33,513 bases of DNA from Psilocybe azurescens. Its lineage: Eukaryota; Basidiomycota; Agaricomycetes; Agaricales; Agrocybaceae. How positions within the stretch are numbered: the stretch's first letter is position 1; each line of letters opens with the position of its first letter. The notes under the pieces were generated by a model. The model did no database searches and was not told where the DNA came from. It saw nothing but the letters and a program-made list of their open reading frames with translations. The DNA lies in assembly GCA_023853785.1 (NCBI GenBank), contig JAJIRX010000299.1, positions 1-33,513 on the forward strand, given 5' to 3'. Below, piece after piece: positions 11,201-22,262 of the stretch. Both the position numbers and the translations under genes were made by a program.

Positions 11201-13625
11201 GCAGAACATAGAGCAAAGTAAAAGTGGCATAGATGATCATAACAGAAACCAAGAAACGAGGTCTGAAGTCTGAATTACTCCTATATCTGGTGTTGACTGA
11301 GAGAGTGGTGAGCACCTGACAGACTGGCATGCGCAGGCGTCGAAGGTGTATGGAACGTGTCGTGTGCGTCAGCTCTGCGAAGCCCCTCGAAGGCTGTTCA
11401 GCGATGCTTGGAAGGCAATTGAAGGCAATTGAGTTGCAATTCGAAGCGCGATGTCGAATCGATGGCGTTGCCAATTAGAAGTCAGCTGCAGAGGTTAAGA
11501 TGGATTCATTGCAAGATGATTGAATAGCATCCGGCATCGAACATGTCGTTGAGGATAAGATGGGTTCATTCGCAAGATTGAATAGCACCCGGAATCGAAC
11601 GTGTCTCTAAATTCGAATGCAACGCGCGGGTAGATTGATGATTTCGAAGGTTTATTCCTGCCTGTTTCCTACGGTATCAGAGAGCCCATACAGACGGGAA
11701 TCTTACAATTGCCGTGTTCGTGTAGTACTGAACTACCCCCGACTCCCGAAGGCTCGGGAAGATTAGCTCGTGGTAAATTCCTAGAACTTGAAATAGGCTT
11801 GTCATTGTCAGATGTACACATGGTATCGAATCTGCTGCTAGTAGTAGTGTCGACCGGTTGTTCTTCGTAATTGGGCGATCCATTGGGCGATCCGGCATGC
11901 ATGAGCACTATCGCAGGATACTCCATTCCGTGGCGGACTTACCTGTGATTTTAAATTTTTGACGTGCAGAATGTACTATCATAGACTCGAAATCGTTCTG
12001 AAAGGGGACGGGAGCTCGACAGCTCGAGGCTTTCTGAATTTTAGGATGAAGTGATTAGGAGTCGAATGGGCCGAAATACCCGAAGAGCTTTGCGATGTTC
12101 GGACGAGATACAGCCGATGCACCTTTGGACTACTCTACAGTGACTCACAAGTCGCCGAACAGCGATACATCTCGTTTGCGTTCTCAAAACCAGATGCTCA
12201 AAAATAAATACCTTTTGAGAGACCGATAAGAAGCCTATTTCCGCACGTACAGGAGGAGGCACAGTCAATTACATAGTACCGCACTGCGTTCCTTGGCCCT
12301 TTTATCGCACTGGGGACTTACGAGGATGCGCTTTTAATAGACTTTTTTAATTATCGAGCCGTACCTCATCGACATTAAAGGGTGCCTGGTATATCCTCTT
12401 TAGCCGCCGCCGCTGCGCCATTGTGATGGATGGATGATGGCGATGATCTGACCATCCCGAGAAGTCTCGTGCATGTATACTATGCAGCTCCGGGCTATCA
12501 GGCCCGCAAAGCGCTTCGAGTCGCACAGGTACCCCTTGCAAGCTTGATCAATCCGCACAGCCGCCATGCAAACGCGGACGTCCTTGTACGCCACACAGAC
12601 CACATCCGCCTGCGGGGTAGAAGTAGCCTACAGGCTTCGTGGGACTCAACTCACGAGAAGCACTCCCCGTCACTTCCATCGCCACTAAACCCCACTCGCT
12701 GTATTAGGAGGTACTATGCTGGATGATGGATCCTCAGGCTCTATCGTCTAGAGCGTTCCCATGACCCATGACCCCATCTCCCATCCAGGATCTCGAAACC
12801 CCGAAGAATCCCGACTTCTGATGAATGCATGATGCAACTATGGTGTAGGAACCCATAACTACCACCGAGGTTCGGATCCCCTATCTCTTCACTTTTCATC
12901 TATTGTCAAGGAATTTTATACGCGAGATTATCATGCAAGGCGGCTAGCTTATAGCAGATGATCGTCGATATGTTTTGATAGTTCTGCTCAGTGATGACCT
13001 GCAGTGTGCGTACGCTGCACAATTCTGATGTTTATAATTATAACAGTTGCCCCGCAACTCAGTTGGACATGATATCTCTATCACATGCAGTAACAGGCAG
13101 TAACCAGCAGTAACCTCAATAACTAAACGTTCTGTCTATAATAAACTATTCGGTCGTCAAGGAAAATCTGGGGAAAGTTGGACCTGACTTCTCTGTGCCT
13201 AGCGATGAATTGGGACCAGAGTATGACGTCGTTCACCATATACTGTTCCCCGGCAGAGTCTTACATGTATGTAGATAGACTTACATAGAGCAACGATCTG
13301 CAACGGTAAAGGAGCCTGAAGGACCAAGGTAGATAGATTGCGATAGACTACGCCTTAAGGCACCCTCAAACTCAAGATCCGTTAAGGTACATATACCCGC
13401 CGAAAACATCCTCCGGAGGTAGAAATTAATACGCGATCCATCCTAGTACATGCTCTGAGAAGGGTAATTGAATCAAGTTAACCAAAGCAAAGCGAAAAAA
13501 AATCTTGAACAAAAGAACGAAAAGTGTTCTGATTATACGATTACACTGGCGAATGTTCAGCCAAAAGTAAGTCCTAACGAATCAAAAAACATCGAAGATA
13601 AAAAGAAGATAAGTGCGGACATGTT
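11201..13625. other. intergenic DNA
   Basis: No gene is supported. The stretch contains the 60-bp duplication at 11497-11610. A GC-rich open frame on the minus strand at 12400-12603, preceded by an acceptor-like CCCCGCAG, might be a lone exon. The rest has only short mirrored frames. Confidence 0.4.
11497..11610. repeat. tandem duplication, period about 60 bp
   Basis: Copies starting at 11497 and 11557 share AAGATGGRTTCATT, GCAAGAT, TGAATAGCA and CCGGMATCGAAC with a few substitutions and a 3-base indel. Its complement holds GTTCGATTCCGG, which resembles a tRNA B box, but no tRNA cloverleaf can be folded around it. Confidence 0.75.
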
Positions 13626-16490
13626 CTAGGTCGGGCGCGGCAAAGGAGAAGACGGATATCTGAAATCAGGAGACGAGGCACCGTGATCTTTAGGTAGACT
13701 CGGAGCAAAGCCTGGCGGATACGGCTTGAGATTGGGCATGCCAGGTATCGGACTGAGTGGGACGAATCCTGCTGGCAGGTTATTATCTGGCAGAGTTACG
13801 GATATCGATCCGTGGTTCTGATGGTCATTGCTTGAGACAGCATGATCGGTATACTGTCCTTGTCCACTCTGCTCAGAGTAGCCGGGGAGAGGAAGAGGTC
13901 GATTCGCACTCTGCGGAGTGAGGAGCACAGGATTGACGATTGTCCCTTCTGATAATCTCGATGACGCATGCGTGGACTGGGAGATAATCGACATTGGGAT
14001 TAGGTTTAAGTTGAGATATTACATGCACTTACTGGAGTCACAATCTCAATGCCTGGTACAGTATTCGACGAAGTACTTCTCTGAGCGTGGTGAGGAGGGG
14101 TTAGATGATCACCCAGAGCTTGTTCTTGAGCGCGAGGAGTGTGAGGGATGTTCATGACAACGTCTCCTAACGGTGCTGGCATCACGATCTCCCTTGGACG
14201 TCTCGGAAGACGGGGACGTGTGTTATTCGTCACTGAGAACGGCCGCTTCGGTGGATCTGGGTTCTAAGAAAGAAATATCATCAGAACAAAAAGATTCTCG
14301 GAAACTATAATAACACACCTGAGGCACAGGGGTCTCGTATCGCGTTGGCGTGTTTGTAGGAGCTGGAGAGTCTAAATATTGTCTATTCGCACTTCGCCAT
14401 TCCTCCGCGATGCGCTGCGTAGGTGACTGAGAAGGTGTCTCTTTCCTTGCTGATAGCCCCGTACGACTTTCAACTACTTCGGGACGCCTGCCTCTCTGAT
14501 GAATATAGCGGGGCGTGGTGAGAAGATCAAGATCAGAAAGATGCGTAGAGCCCCTGGACAACGCTGATGTCGCACGGGATTGCATCGTCGCATACCATCG
14601 CGCCTGATCGTTTCCGCCGCTGAGAGCGGTATAGGCGACGCTGGCAGAGTCGTCCTCACCAGCGGGTTTGGATGCGTAAGCGTAGTCTTTCGTCCGGATG
14701 GTATCTCTGTCTGTCGCTCTTTGAGATGGTTCAGGACCACGGCTTCTTGATCTGGGACGAAGAGGAGCGAAATCTCGAGGAGGAAAGTTCAAAGGCGGTC
14801 CCTCAGGCGGAACTGGGTAGCTCAGCTCATGCGGCGGTGGAAGATTGATGACGGAATTGGCGTCCATAGTCGGAATGTAGTTGTCAGGCGGAAGCGTGAT
14901 TCGCTCGTGGAAGACGCTAGGGCTGTAGTTCCATACAGGAACAGGATGAATGGGGCCATTGGGATCCCCAGAAGGTTGGGGCTGGATTGAAATGCGTTCG
15001 GGCCGGCGATGTTCGTGAATGCTAGTAGGACGTTGATGATCTGGCATCGGTGGGGCAACTTGCGGTTGCGTGGGAGGGATGTTCAAGGGCATTGGTGTGG
15101 TGATCGTAGGCCGTGGTAGAAGATTGCCGAACGTTCCAGTGTCAGGAGGAGTGCCGTGAGGATGTGAAGGGGGTGGACCAGTCGAGGTACTGGGTCTAGG
15201 TTGAATATTCTCGGGGGTTCTTTACGAGGTGGCCGATTTGCCGTCGAAGATATGGGAGGTTGTGGCGGAACTGGTGGAATTGGCGGTCTACATATTGTAA
15301 AATCAGATTTTCTGTGCATCAATCTCACGACGAGTGGGGATAAAGTTACCTTGAAGCATACTTCCTACGACTCGACGAGCCAGAAGATCCTGACGCCTGG
15401 GATTGCTCATCAGGATACGTGTATCTAGAAACACGATCGCCTTCGTCCCTGAGGCGACGACTTTCACGGTCCTCTTTGCGGGTTGGACAAAACGTCCTTG
15501 CCTCAACCCTTCTTCGAACCCTAACCTCCGACCCTCTTCCATGGCCTGATCAACTGCTCTCGCCTCCATCAACCTGTGCATCTTACTCCTTGCCCGTGCT
15601 GCGTCGTCCTCCGCGGCCGTTCTCTGTCGTTCCACCCTATCCACGATTTCTTGAGCTCGAAAAACCTCTGTAATGTTGGCGCATGAGACATTGCATACTC
15701 TATTTTGCGGGGAAACAAGAAACGCACCTTTCTGAGCCACGTCCAACTGGATTTTGTAAAGCCCTAATTCCTGTCTAACTCGATCCAAGTCCCTCTCTAA
15801 CCTCGCCTTCGCCTCATGAGTTGTTTTGAATAGAGCCAGGAGCTCAGTGGCGTTCCGCTCCGCCCTCATTTGCGCGTGCCGTTTCTCTAGCTAACCGTTC
15901 CGTAGTTACGACTAGCAAGCTTGATATCGACTCCGACGCAGACCGTGCGCGACCGTGAGTGCGAGATTGGTGGTGGTGGCGTCCAGCATGAGAGTTGGTC
16001 GCCGAAGTACCGGTTGTAGCGTCTGTACGATCGCGTAGGTGCTTCAGCTCTTCCACAAGTCGGCGTGGTATACTGGAAGACGACTCCTTCGACTCCTTCG
16101 ACTTTCGGGACTTTGGCCTTTCACGATGTGCACTGACGTCATCCTCGGCTACCGCATGCATCCCTGCAGGGAAAGGCGGTAGCGGTGGGGTAGTATCTCG
16201 CATATTGTCGTCAGATTGAAAATCGGGAGGATGTAATGGAAGGGGAGGAAATGGTGGTGTGCCTTTTCGTGTCTTTGGAGTATTCAGGAACACGAACGAA
16301 TCGGAAGAGGATGATTTGGAACGATTGCTGGGTGAACCCTCCTGCGCGACTATCTCTTCCAACAGTTTAGCGGCAGATTTCGTAGGAGTTTGATAGTTGC
16401 GCCAGTGTCCTCTGCGAAGCTTTGTTAGCCACCGATATAAACATAGCTTACTTGAACGTACTTCGGTGGTGGTCCTTGCAAATTGTCCAT
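13626..16490 (-). CDS. conserved-looking coiled-coil, Pro/Ser-rich protein, about 860 residues, six exons
   Basis: On the minus strand the exons are 16490-16462, 16411-15728, 15667-15350, 15287-14319, 14263-14033 and 13976-13626. The start is MDNLQGPPPK joined to GHWRNYQTPTKSAAKLLEE. Residues 1-180 are Ser/Pro-rich with a basic stretch (RPKSRKSKESKESSSS). About residues 180-305 form a long charged coiled coil (ERLARETARANE, AERNATELLALFKTTHEAKA, EEGRRLGFEEGLRQGR). The remainder is Pro-rich and disordered (PPIPPVPPQPP; PLNFPPRDFAPLRPRSRSRG), with stop TAG at 13626. Three one-base breaks occur, all at G/C runs: an extra base at 15863-15865 and missing bases at 15480-15482 and 15213-15217. Counting them, every exon phase closes and the total is exactly 861 codons. 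I do not recognise a named family; a scaffold or cytoskeleton-linked role is only a guess. The gene is convergent with the zinc-finger gene. Confidence 0.8.
13977..14032 (-). other. intron 5 of the coiled-coil gene
   Basis: 56 bases from GTAAGT to CCCAG on the minus strand, phase 0, with CTCAAC as a possible branch site. Confidence 0.85.
14264..14318 (-). other. intron 4 of the coiled-coil gene
   Basis: 55 bases from GTGTGT to TCTTAG on the minus strand. It joins ..TPVPQ to NPDPPKRPF in phase 0. Confidence 0.85.
15288..15349 (-). other. intron 3 of the coiled-coil gene
   Basis: 62 bases from GTAACT to ATGTAG on the minus strand, phase 2. The phase fits only if the upstream exon is read through RESRRLRDEG, which requires the one-base correction at 15480-15482. 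Confidence 0.75.
15668..15727 (-). other. intron 2 of the coiled-coil gene
   Basis: 60 bases from GTGCGT to TTACAG on the minus strand, phase 1. It joins LDVAQK to EVFRAQEIVDRVERQR, keeping the coiled coil continuous. Confidence 0.9.
16412..16461 (-). other. intron 1 of the coiled-coil gene
   Basis: 50 bases from GTACGT to CGCAG on the minus strand, phase 2, with GCTAAC as branch site. A second donor, GTAAGC, lies just downstream but would break the frame. Confidence 0.8.
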
Positions 16491-16636
16491 GATGGCGCGA
16501 GTGTAGCGATGAAAGAAACAACAAAGGGAAAGATATGTTACGAGTGGAGTGCAAGTATTCTTGACAGCACCGCCTTCGATGTGTTGGACTCTGATGATAA
16601 CGGGCGACTATAGGGCTACCATGCCTCATGTAGACG

Positions 16637-16866
16637 TCATTGTAAGAAATTGATGCGACGATGGAAAAGTGTCAACAAAGTTGCAGAGGACAGAAACCCT
16701 GGGCGATGTTGCGGTTGTGGTGAAGATTGAGCGGCGATAATTCCTGATTGCCTGTTCGCCTGTTCTTCAAAAGATGATGTGGGTAAGTGTTGGCCAGATG
16801 CGTCTCTGATAGACACGTTGCTTAGGGGAGGGGTGGGGTAGGCGTGTTCTGCCATTGAGAAGAGCC
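16637..16866 (-). other. small open frame upstream of the coiled-coil gene
   Basis: This minus-strand frame of about 75 codons begins MAEHAYPTPPLSNVSIRD and ends before the start of the coiled-coil gene. It could be the last exon of the gene whose exons lie at 16947-17257, an upstream open frame in the leader of the coiled-coil gene, or chance. Splice phases do not decide between these. Confidence 0.25.
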
Positions 16867-16946
16867 ACACGTGTTGGGCACATGTTTCCCATACCATACT
16901 ATCACGTAAAGACTTGAATACCAAACGCCTATATTCGATAACTTAC

Positions 16947-17257
16947 GTTTGAAACTGTCACAAAACACGCCTTGACGCCTGAAGAGACTACGTCGGTGAA
17001 AGTGTTGAGCCCCTTATCGGCACCTATCTGGACTTCCTAAAAGCGGAGAACAATAGGAGGATGTTGATGTGGATTTCGCTAGTTGGTAAAGACATGGTTT
17101 GCATACGGAGGATCGCGTGCATTCAGTTGTCTGACTTCATTCTCGATGAGGAGTCCCAAAAGTGAGACTCACTTTGAACTGCTGTGAGGTGTTGATTCAA
17201 GGCAGCCCAACTTGAAGAAACTCGGATCGTCTTCGGCTACATGACGGATAATATCAC
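16947..17257 (-). CDS. two likely exons of an unrecognised gene
   Basis: On the minus strand, exon A (17257-17173) follows an acceptor CCGGTCAG and ends at a GTGAGT donor. Exon B (17036-16947) follows the acceptor CGCTTTTAG, reads EVQIGADKGLNTFTDVVSSG then VKACFVTVSN, and ends at a strong GTAAGT donor. Exon A is protein-like in two frames (DIIRHVAEDDPSFFKLGC or RVSSSWAALNQHLTAVQ), and neither joins exon B in phase without a one-base correction. The intron between them would be 136 bases with a CCAACTAG branch. No start or stop can be fixed. I do not recognise the family. It lies in the same direction as the coiled-coil gene and just upstream of it, so it could be a separate gene or 5' exons of a longer transcript. 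Confidence 0.4.
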
Positions 17258-18225
17258 CTGACCGGGTAAATCAGTTGCCTGATGAGCCGATCGACTTGAG
17301 GGAAGTTGACGACTAATCTATGTCCTGTTTGTAACTAGCTACTTGTATATACCTCGACTATGAGCCTTCACCAATTTTACCAGACGTATAACTGGAGTTG
17401 AAAGCAAACGGCGATAGATATCCATTCGGGTCACCAGGTCTTTTTGGGACGGAGAAGCTTCTTAGATATTACCAGCTTGGGGTCTACTTTCTTCGAATCT
17501 CTCGTATAAGTTATGTTTTCCAAACGAGGAACCCGTAGCCTTATAATACCGTCTGATCATCTAGCTCCAAAATTGAGTAGACCATTGCCCGGAATCAACA
17601 CATTAAACAAAACTACACTCTGCGCGGTAGCACGGTAATGCTACTGCCCAAAGCTGCCTACTTCATTACAACCTTTAACGGTTTGCATGACCGTGACATT
17701 TGGATGTTTAAATCACTCTCCGCTCTCTACTCAATTGTCATAATGTAAACTCACGGTACGAAAAGAATTAGGCCAAAATATCGGTGACTGCTTTACAGAA
17801 GAGATGAATATATTACTACTGTAGCGTAAATAGTCGATGATATAAGCAAGAGATCGTCATATTCCTAGCGTTCATCTATGCCACCAACTATTCTACTTAC
17901 AGAATATTATGTGTATTTGTTCATCAGTATTGGGGTGTCGATTAGCAGTTAGGGAGAGAGTTTATCTAAGCACGATTGGTATAGTAGTTACTTAAAATGC
18001 CGTAAGTGGGACAAAAGTACTAGTAAGCCTGGAGATGAACTGAAGGTCATTTTTACGGGACGTTCTGAAACACCGATCACCACCTAAAGACTGAAATTGA
18101 TGTTGTACATATATATCAGCATTGTCAGGGTCATAGAAAATGGACTCAATTTTCAATTTTAAGCTAGTGCCTCGCTCGCCGGTTCCTTTCCGGTTCCTAC
18201 AATTCATACCTGTGCCGAAATTTGA
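17258..18225. other. intergenic DNA
   Basis: Only short frames, AT-rich in parts. No recognisable gene, repeat or RNA was found. Confidence 0.45.
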
Positions 18226-20147
18226 ATGGTTCAGCGGATACCCAGACCCGGCACTGTGGTAACCATGGCTTTAGCGCTTACGGCGTCTTGTCAATCAAGA
18301 GCATATATACAGAGGCGATATACTACTTTCCGTTTCTTTCCCCGACGCTCTTCGTCATAAAAGCAATGTACGAGTCAACTACATTTTCGGGAGCAAACTT
18401 AATCGCGGTAATACTCACTGTTTGGTAATTCGCGTGTTGTACGATCCCCGGGTCTGCATTTCTCAACCCTTCTTGTTTTCGTAGGATCCATGGAATTTCT
18501 CTGGCAAGCACACAAATACTATTCTACGATATCGGATGCTGAGAAGAGTACCCAGCTCATGGTGGCACAATATTTCCATCAACAGGCGAACGGGGACGCC
18601 AAGATCTTGAAGGTGACAGTAGGGTTGCTGTGGTACGCTATCATGCTATTACAGGAACTGTCAAACAAGTGATGACACACTCTGCTCAGCTTTCTCGGAA
18701 CGGCTGAAGTAGTGTTCTGTGGCCATCAAATTTATTATTTACTCGTAATCTGCGACCACGATCGTCAATGTCTAATACAGATGCAATTGTGAGTTGTTTC
18801 CAGCTGATATTTTTGATTAATCGGTTCCAATCATGTAGCTCGGTATTGGTATGTATCGCCGCCTCATTCCCTTCGAGACCACTAACCACAGAAACATCCC
18901 AAAGGGACAGTATTGCTGTGTGGTAAGTGTGATCATGCTTTCGGTGGACGTACCCCTTCAATAATCCTTCAATGCTTACAGTTTCTCATTAAACTAATCG
19001 GACAACTGTGCGTATCACGTACTGCACGCGTTATTACTCACATAATGGTCTAACAATATATTGGAACAAGAAGTTTTTTTGCAAATCGGATTTGGACAGG
19101 TTATTACCGAATATGTTTCTCAAAACGAATTCTAGCTGATATTTCTTCAGCTGGACGCAGCTTTGGGACTCGCGCTTCTATTCTTGCCCTACCCGTCGTG
19201 AGTTGAGTTTTCATTCTTAGTTTAATGAAATAGGGAATCCTCATCGAATACTGGCACTCCGCGGCGCATCGACTAGATTGGACTATCTCTGACGCAATTT
19301 GGTAAGTAAATCATATGTTCTTGAATGTCATCGACGTCATATCCACTACGAGTACAAAACAGGTGCTGGGTTAGGTTCGTATCATATCGTAAAATATTGA
19401 GTTTTAACGATCTCAGCTCATAATTCCCTTGCCGATCTTGATACTCTATAGCCCAAGTCATAGCCACGTTTGTTAAAGTCTAAGCAGGTTATGAAGACGT
19501 TATACTGATGCCCCTGTCATAGAGGAGATCAAGCATATTTTCATAGATTGCGAGCGTCGAAGCAGGCATTGTTTCTCAAAGTGAGTCTTCTCTTTCTTAT
19601 GTTATCCACGTGCTTTCCTTTTATCTTACTGCCTTCAGACCACCACATCGATCCAGAACATCTCGTCACTCGGTTGTGATGTTCTCATTTCGGCGACGCT
19701 GTGCTTTATATTCCATGCACACCGTTCCGGAATGAAGAAGTGAGTTACAATTTTCCTTTCTTTTCTGATGGTCACGTCTTCATGGGCCATAACGTCTTGC
19801 GTCTGTAGATCAGATTCCCTGATCAATAAACTGATCATTTACACGATCAATCGGGCTATTGCGACAAGGTAAAATGTGATTTTTGTAGTATCTACTTTCA
19901 TTCATTTGCTTATCTAATACCAACCCAGCCTCTGTTCACTTTTAACGGTCGTTCTGGTACGTGTCTTATCAAGAGTAATCATACGTACTTGTCTAACTGT
20001 AAAGTATGGTCGACATTCGACTCCAGTTCCAAAGCCTTTATGGAACATTCTATTTGTACGTTCTCCGATTAACTCCCACACACGTATCTACTAACTATCT
20101 GGAATAGCAAGATTCCTTTTCTCGCAAGCGCGCAAGGTGAATGCTAA
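18226..20147 (+). CDS. DUF6534-like seven-helix membrane protein gene, many tiny exons, damaged or poorly called
   Basis: Proteins with DUF6534 are predicted integral membrane proteins of unknown function in mushroom-forming fungi. Pieces fit that pattern in order. There is a hydrophobic start (MVQRIPRPGTVVTMALAL, then YGVLSI in another frame). A first loop and helix (YFHQQANGDAKILKVTVGLL) splices over 18633-18689 to FLGTAEVVFCGHQIYYLLV. A later piece reads FLIKLIGQLC. A helix at 19639-19739 (SSLGCDVLISATLCFIFHAH) splices over 19740-19808 to the typical SDSLINKLIIYTINRAIATS, then over 19869-19928 to LCSLLTVVL. The phases of these last three exons agree. Further introns at 18789-18838, 19957-20004 and 20056-20107 look genuine. 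Frame conflicts remain in the 5' half and the last exon, so the start and end are approximate. It is a pseudogene or a gene with sequence errors. Confidence 0.6.
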
Positions 20148-20884
20148 ACTCGCAACTAATCGACCCGCAAGGCTGACTAAATGACACGAAGTTTATGTTA
20201 TATCAGTAATCAGTCTGTGAGCCTTATTATCAGCATGGCCTACGACTATGCTTTGACAAATGAGTGTAGATTAACATCGAGAAGAAATCTTCAAGAGGAA
20301 AACAACCGCTCAATCAATCTTACCAACCTGGTTCAGGAGGATCTTACCAGTGCGGAGAGATATGATCATGGTATGAATGTGACTTTCCACGATTATTCAT
20401 TTCCAGATTTAACGCTTTACTGGCAGTTAAAATAAGCCATCACGATAGCTCTTGAGCTGAAACCCAAAACGCGAACATCATATAGGTAGGGGTTCTGCTC
20501 TAAGTCATGATACGCTATCGAGGCTAAACTGCAAGTATCCGTAGGTCGACGTTGCCTACTGCACTTCAATTCTGCGGTGGGGTTACAAAGGAGAGTAGGG
20601 GAAGCAGAAAGGACAGGGGATCCACGCGGTGTCTGCAACATTAAAGAGACGTCATTGAATATTTGGACTTCGGAACTCTCTGAGAGGTAGAGCACGAGTT
20701 TATTAATACAACCGCACTTCTTACCAGTTTTAAAAGATGGAGAGTACTTAACCCTAGAATAGAAGTACAATTGACGGTAACAAGTGACAGAGTATTTGTC
20801 GTTGGATATAGCGTTCCGTGACCAAATAAGTATCAAGTGCTGGGTGTTCGCCCAGGATGTTCAAACATCGGCCCTTTATATACG
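20148..20884. other. DNA between the DUF6534-like gene and the transposon block
   Basis: A 139-codon open frame on the minus strand (20417-20836) and an 84-codon frame on the plus strand (20181-20435) are present. Neither has motifs I recognise. The minus frame ends just outside the transposon's left terminus. Confidence 0.35.
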
Positions 20885-21430
20885 GTGGCCGAGAACCGCA
20901 TGGCTCCAACTTTTTCTGAACTTAGCCGAGCTTTCCTATTTCGTCGAGCGCATATGTAAGCTGCCAAAATACATATGTTTTTGCACATCCCCCTTGCACA
21001 TTTTAATAGCATAACAATTTTCTATGAGCATTCAGCATATCTAGACTACATATAGATTGTTTTTTGGAGTACAAAACAGTACCTGCAGGTTGTGTGCCAA
21101 TCAAGTCAATTCCCCTCAGGCAAAAGGAATAGTCATGTGATCCCGTGACAAGAGAACTTAAAACATCTGACACAGACAATGACTGCAGCATGCGGGGCAC
21201 GAACTTCTAAGATACAAAAAATATATCAGTAGAAAGCTATTACAATTATCTACACAATTATATGCTTTTTTAGAGTTGCCCAACTAAGACTATGAAATGT
21301 GAGCACAAACTATTGAAAGTCCAGTGTGCACTACAATTTGTAAAAAAGCCAAGCAAAATGTGGCTGACCATGTCAAGCACATACTCGGAACAGGCACTTG
21401 TGTCAATTACAAGTTAATTTTGAAAGAATA
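20885..21430 (+). repeat. left 547-bp inverted repeat arm
   Basis: Reverse complement of 25629-26176 with a small number of mismatches and one-base indels, for example GCGGGGCACG here against GCGGGCACG in the other arm. A short frame with SVSDVLSSLVTGSHDYSF is present in both arms, but I see no reason to call it a protein. Confidence 0.9.
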
Positions 21431-21702
21431 TCATTGAGAAAGTGTATCTAAAGAGTTTAAAATGTAATTTAATGCCATATAAAGCCTTGGATATATTTAA
21501 AAATGTGAAATACTGTAAGAATTCTAGAACACAAAAGCTCAGTTGTTTGAGAGTAGATTTGTATTTACCTGGAACACAAAAAGCTAGATAATAATTTAGT
21601 ACAACAAATAAAACATATTAAATAATAAAGAATAGTACTCACCTTGAAGTTTTTGTATAAAGTATTTCATTGTCTGAGATTTGTATCTACAAAGTAAATA
21701 GA

Positions 21703-21710
21703 AAATAATA
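21703..21710 (+). repeat. target site duplication of MITE A, left copy
   Basis: AAATAATA, identical to 23814-23821. Confidence 0.85.
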
Positions 21711-22021
21711 CAAGGGGGCCCCAAGATTTCACAAACGTCACAGGGTAGATATTTTTTCATAAGAGCTCGTGGACCCCTCCTCTCCCCTCCCTCCCTCTAT
21801 ATAGGGTTTGTTTTTCTATGTTTTTCCTATATTTTGATGGCTGTGAAAACAAAAAAATAAAAATTTCAACATATAAGGACACTAGGTGTTAGGTTTAACT
21901 TTCTTTGAACACAAATAAGACAGCAAGCTTGTTTTAAAGAGTTTCTGAATAGGTTCAGCAAAGATATCCAGTAATGGTGGAAACTCTGTATGTTATCTGC
22001 TCATACAAAAAATGGAATATA

Positions 22022-22227
22022 CAGTGACTCAATAAACTGTCCGGATGTTTTGGAAATTGAACTTAAATTGACTATAGTGTCATGTAATCTTAATGAAATT
22101 ACATGATTCAAAATGTACTGGAAAGCCCTGCATCACAGCTTTCAGGAGGTATAATATATGTTTGTATTTGTTTGGTTTATCTATTATTATTAAATACTTT
22201 ATGAAAATAACACATCCGGACAGTTTC
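22022..22227 (+). repeat. left terminal inverted repeat of the Tc1 element
   Basis: 206 bp. It carries AAACTGTCCGGATGT near its outer end and the inverted form ACATCCGGACAGTTT at its inner end, giving two potential transposase sites facing each other. Confidence 0.9.
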
Positions 22228-22262
22228 TTTGCGGCCTGTTGGAATATGGGTATCTATATAAA

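Noticed and set aside
11585..11605. tRNA gene suggested by GTTCGATTCCGG on the minus strand
   Set aside because: The presumed T stem does not pair, and no acceptor stem, D arm or A box can be found at the right distance.
13045..13075. tRNA-like CAACTCAGTTGG string
   Set aside because: It resembles a D arm, but there is no anticodon arm or B box downstream.
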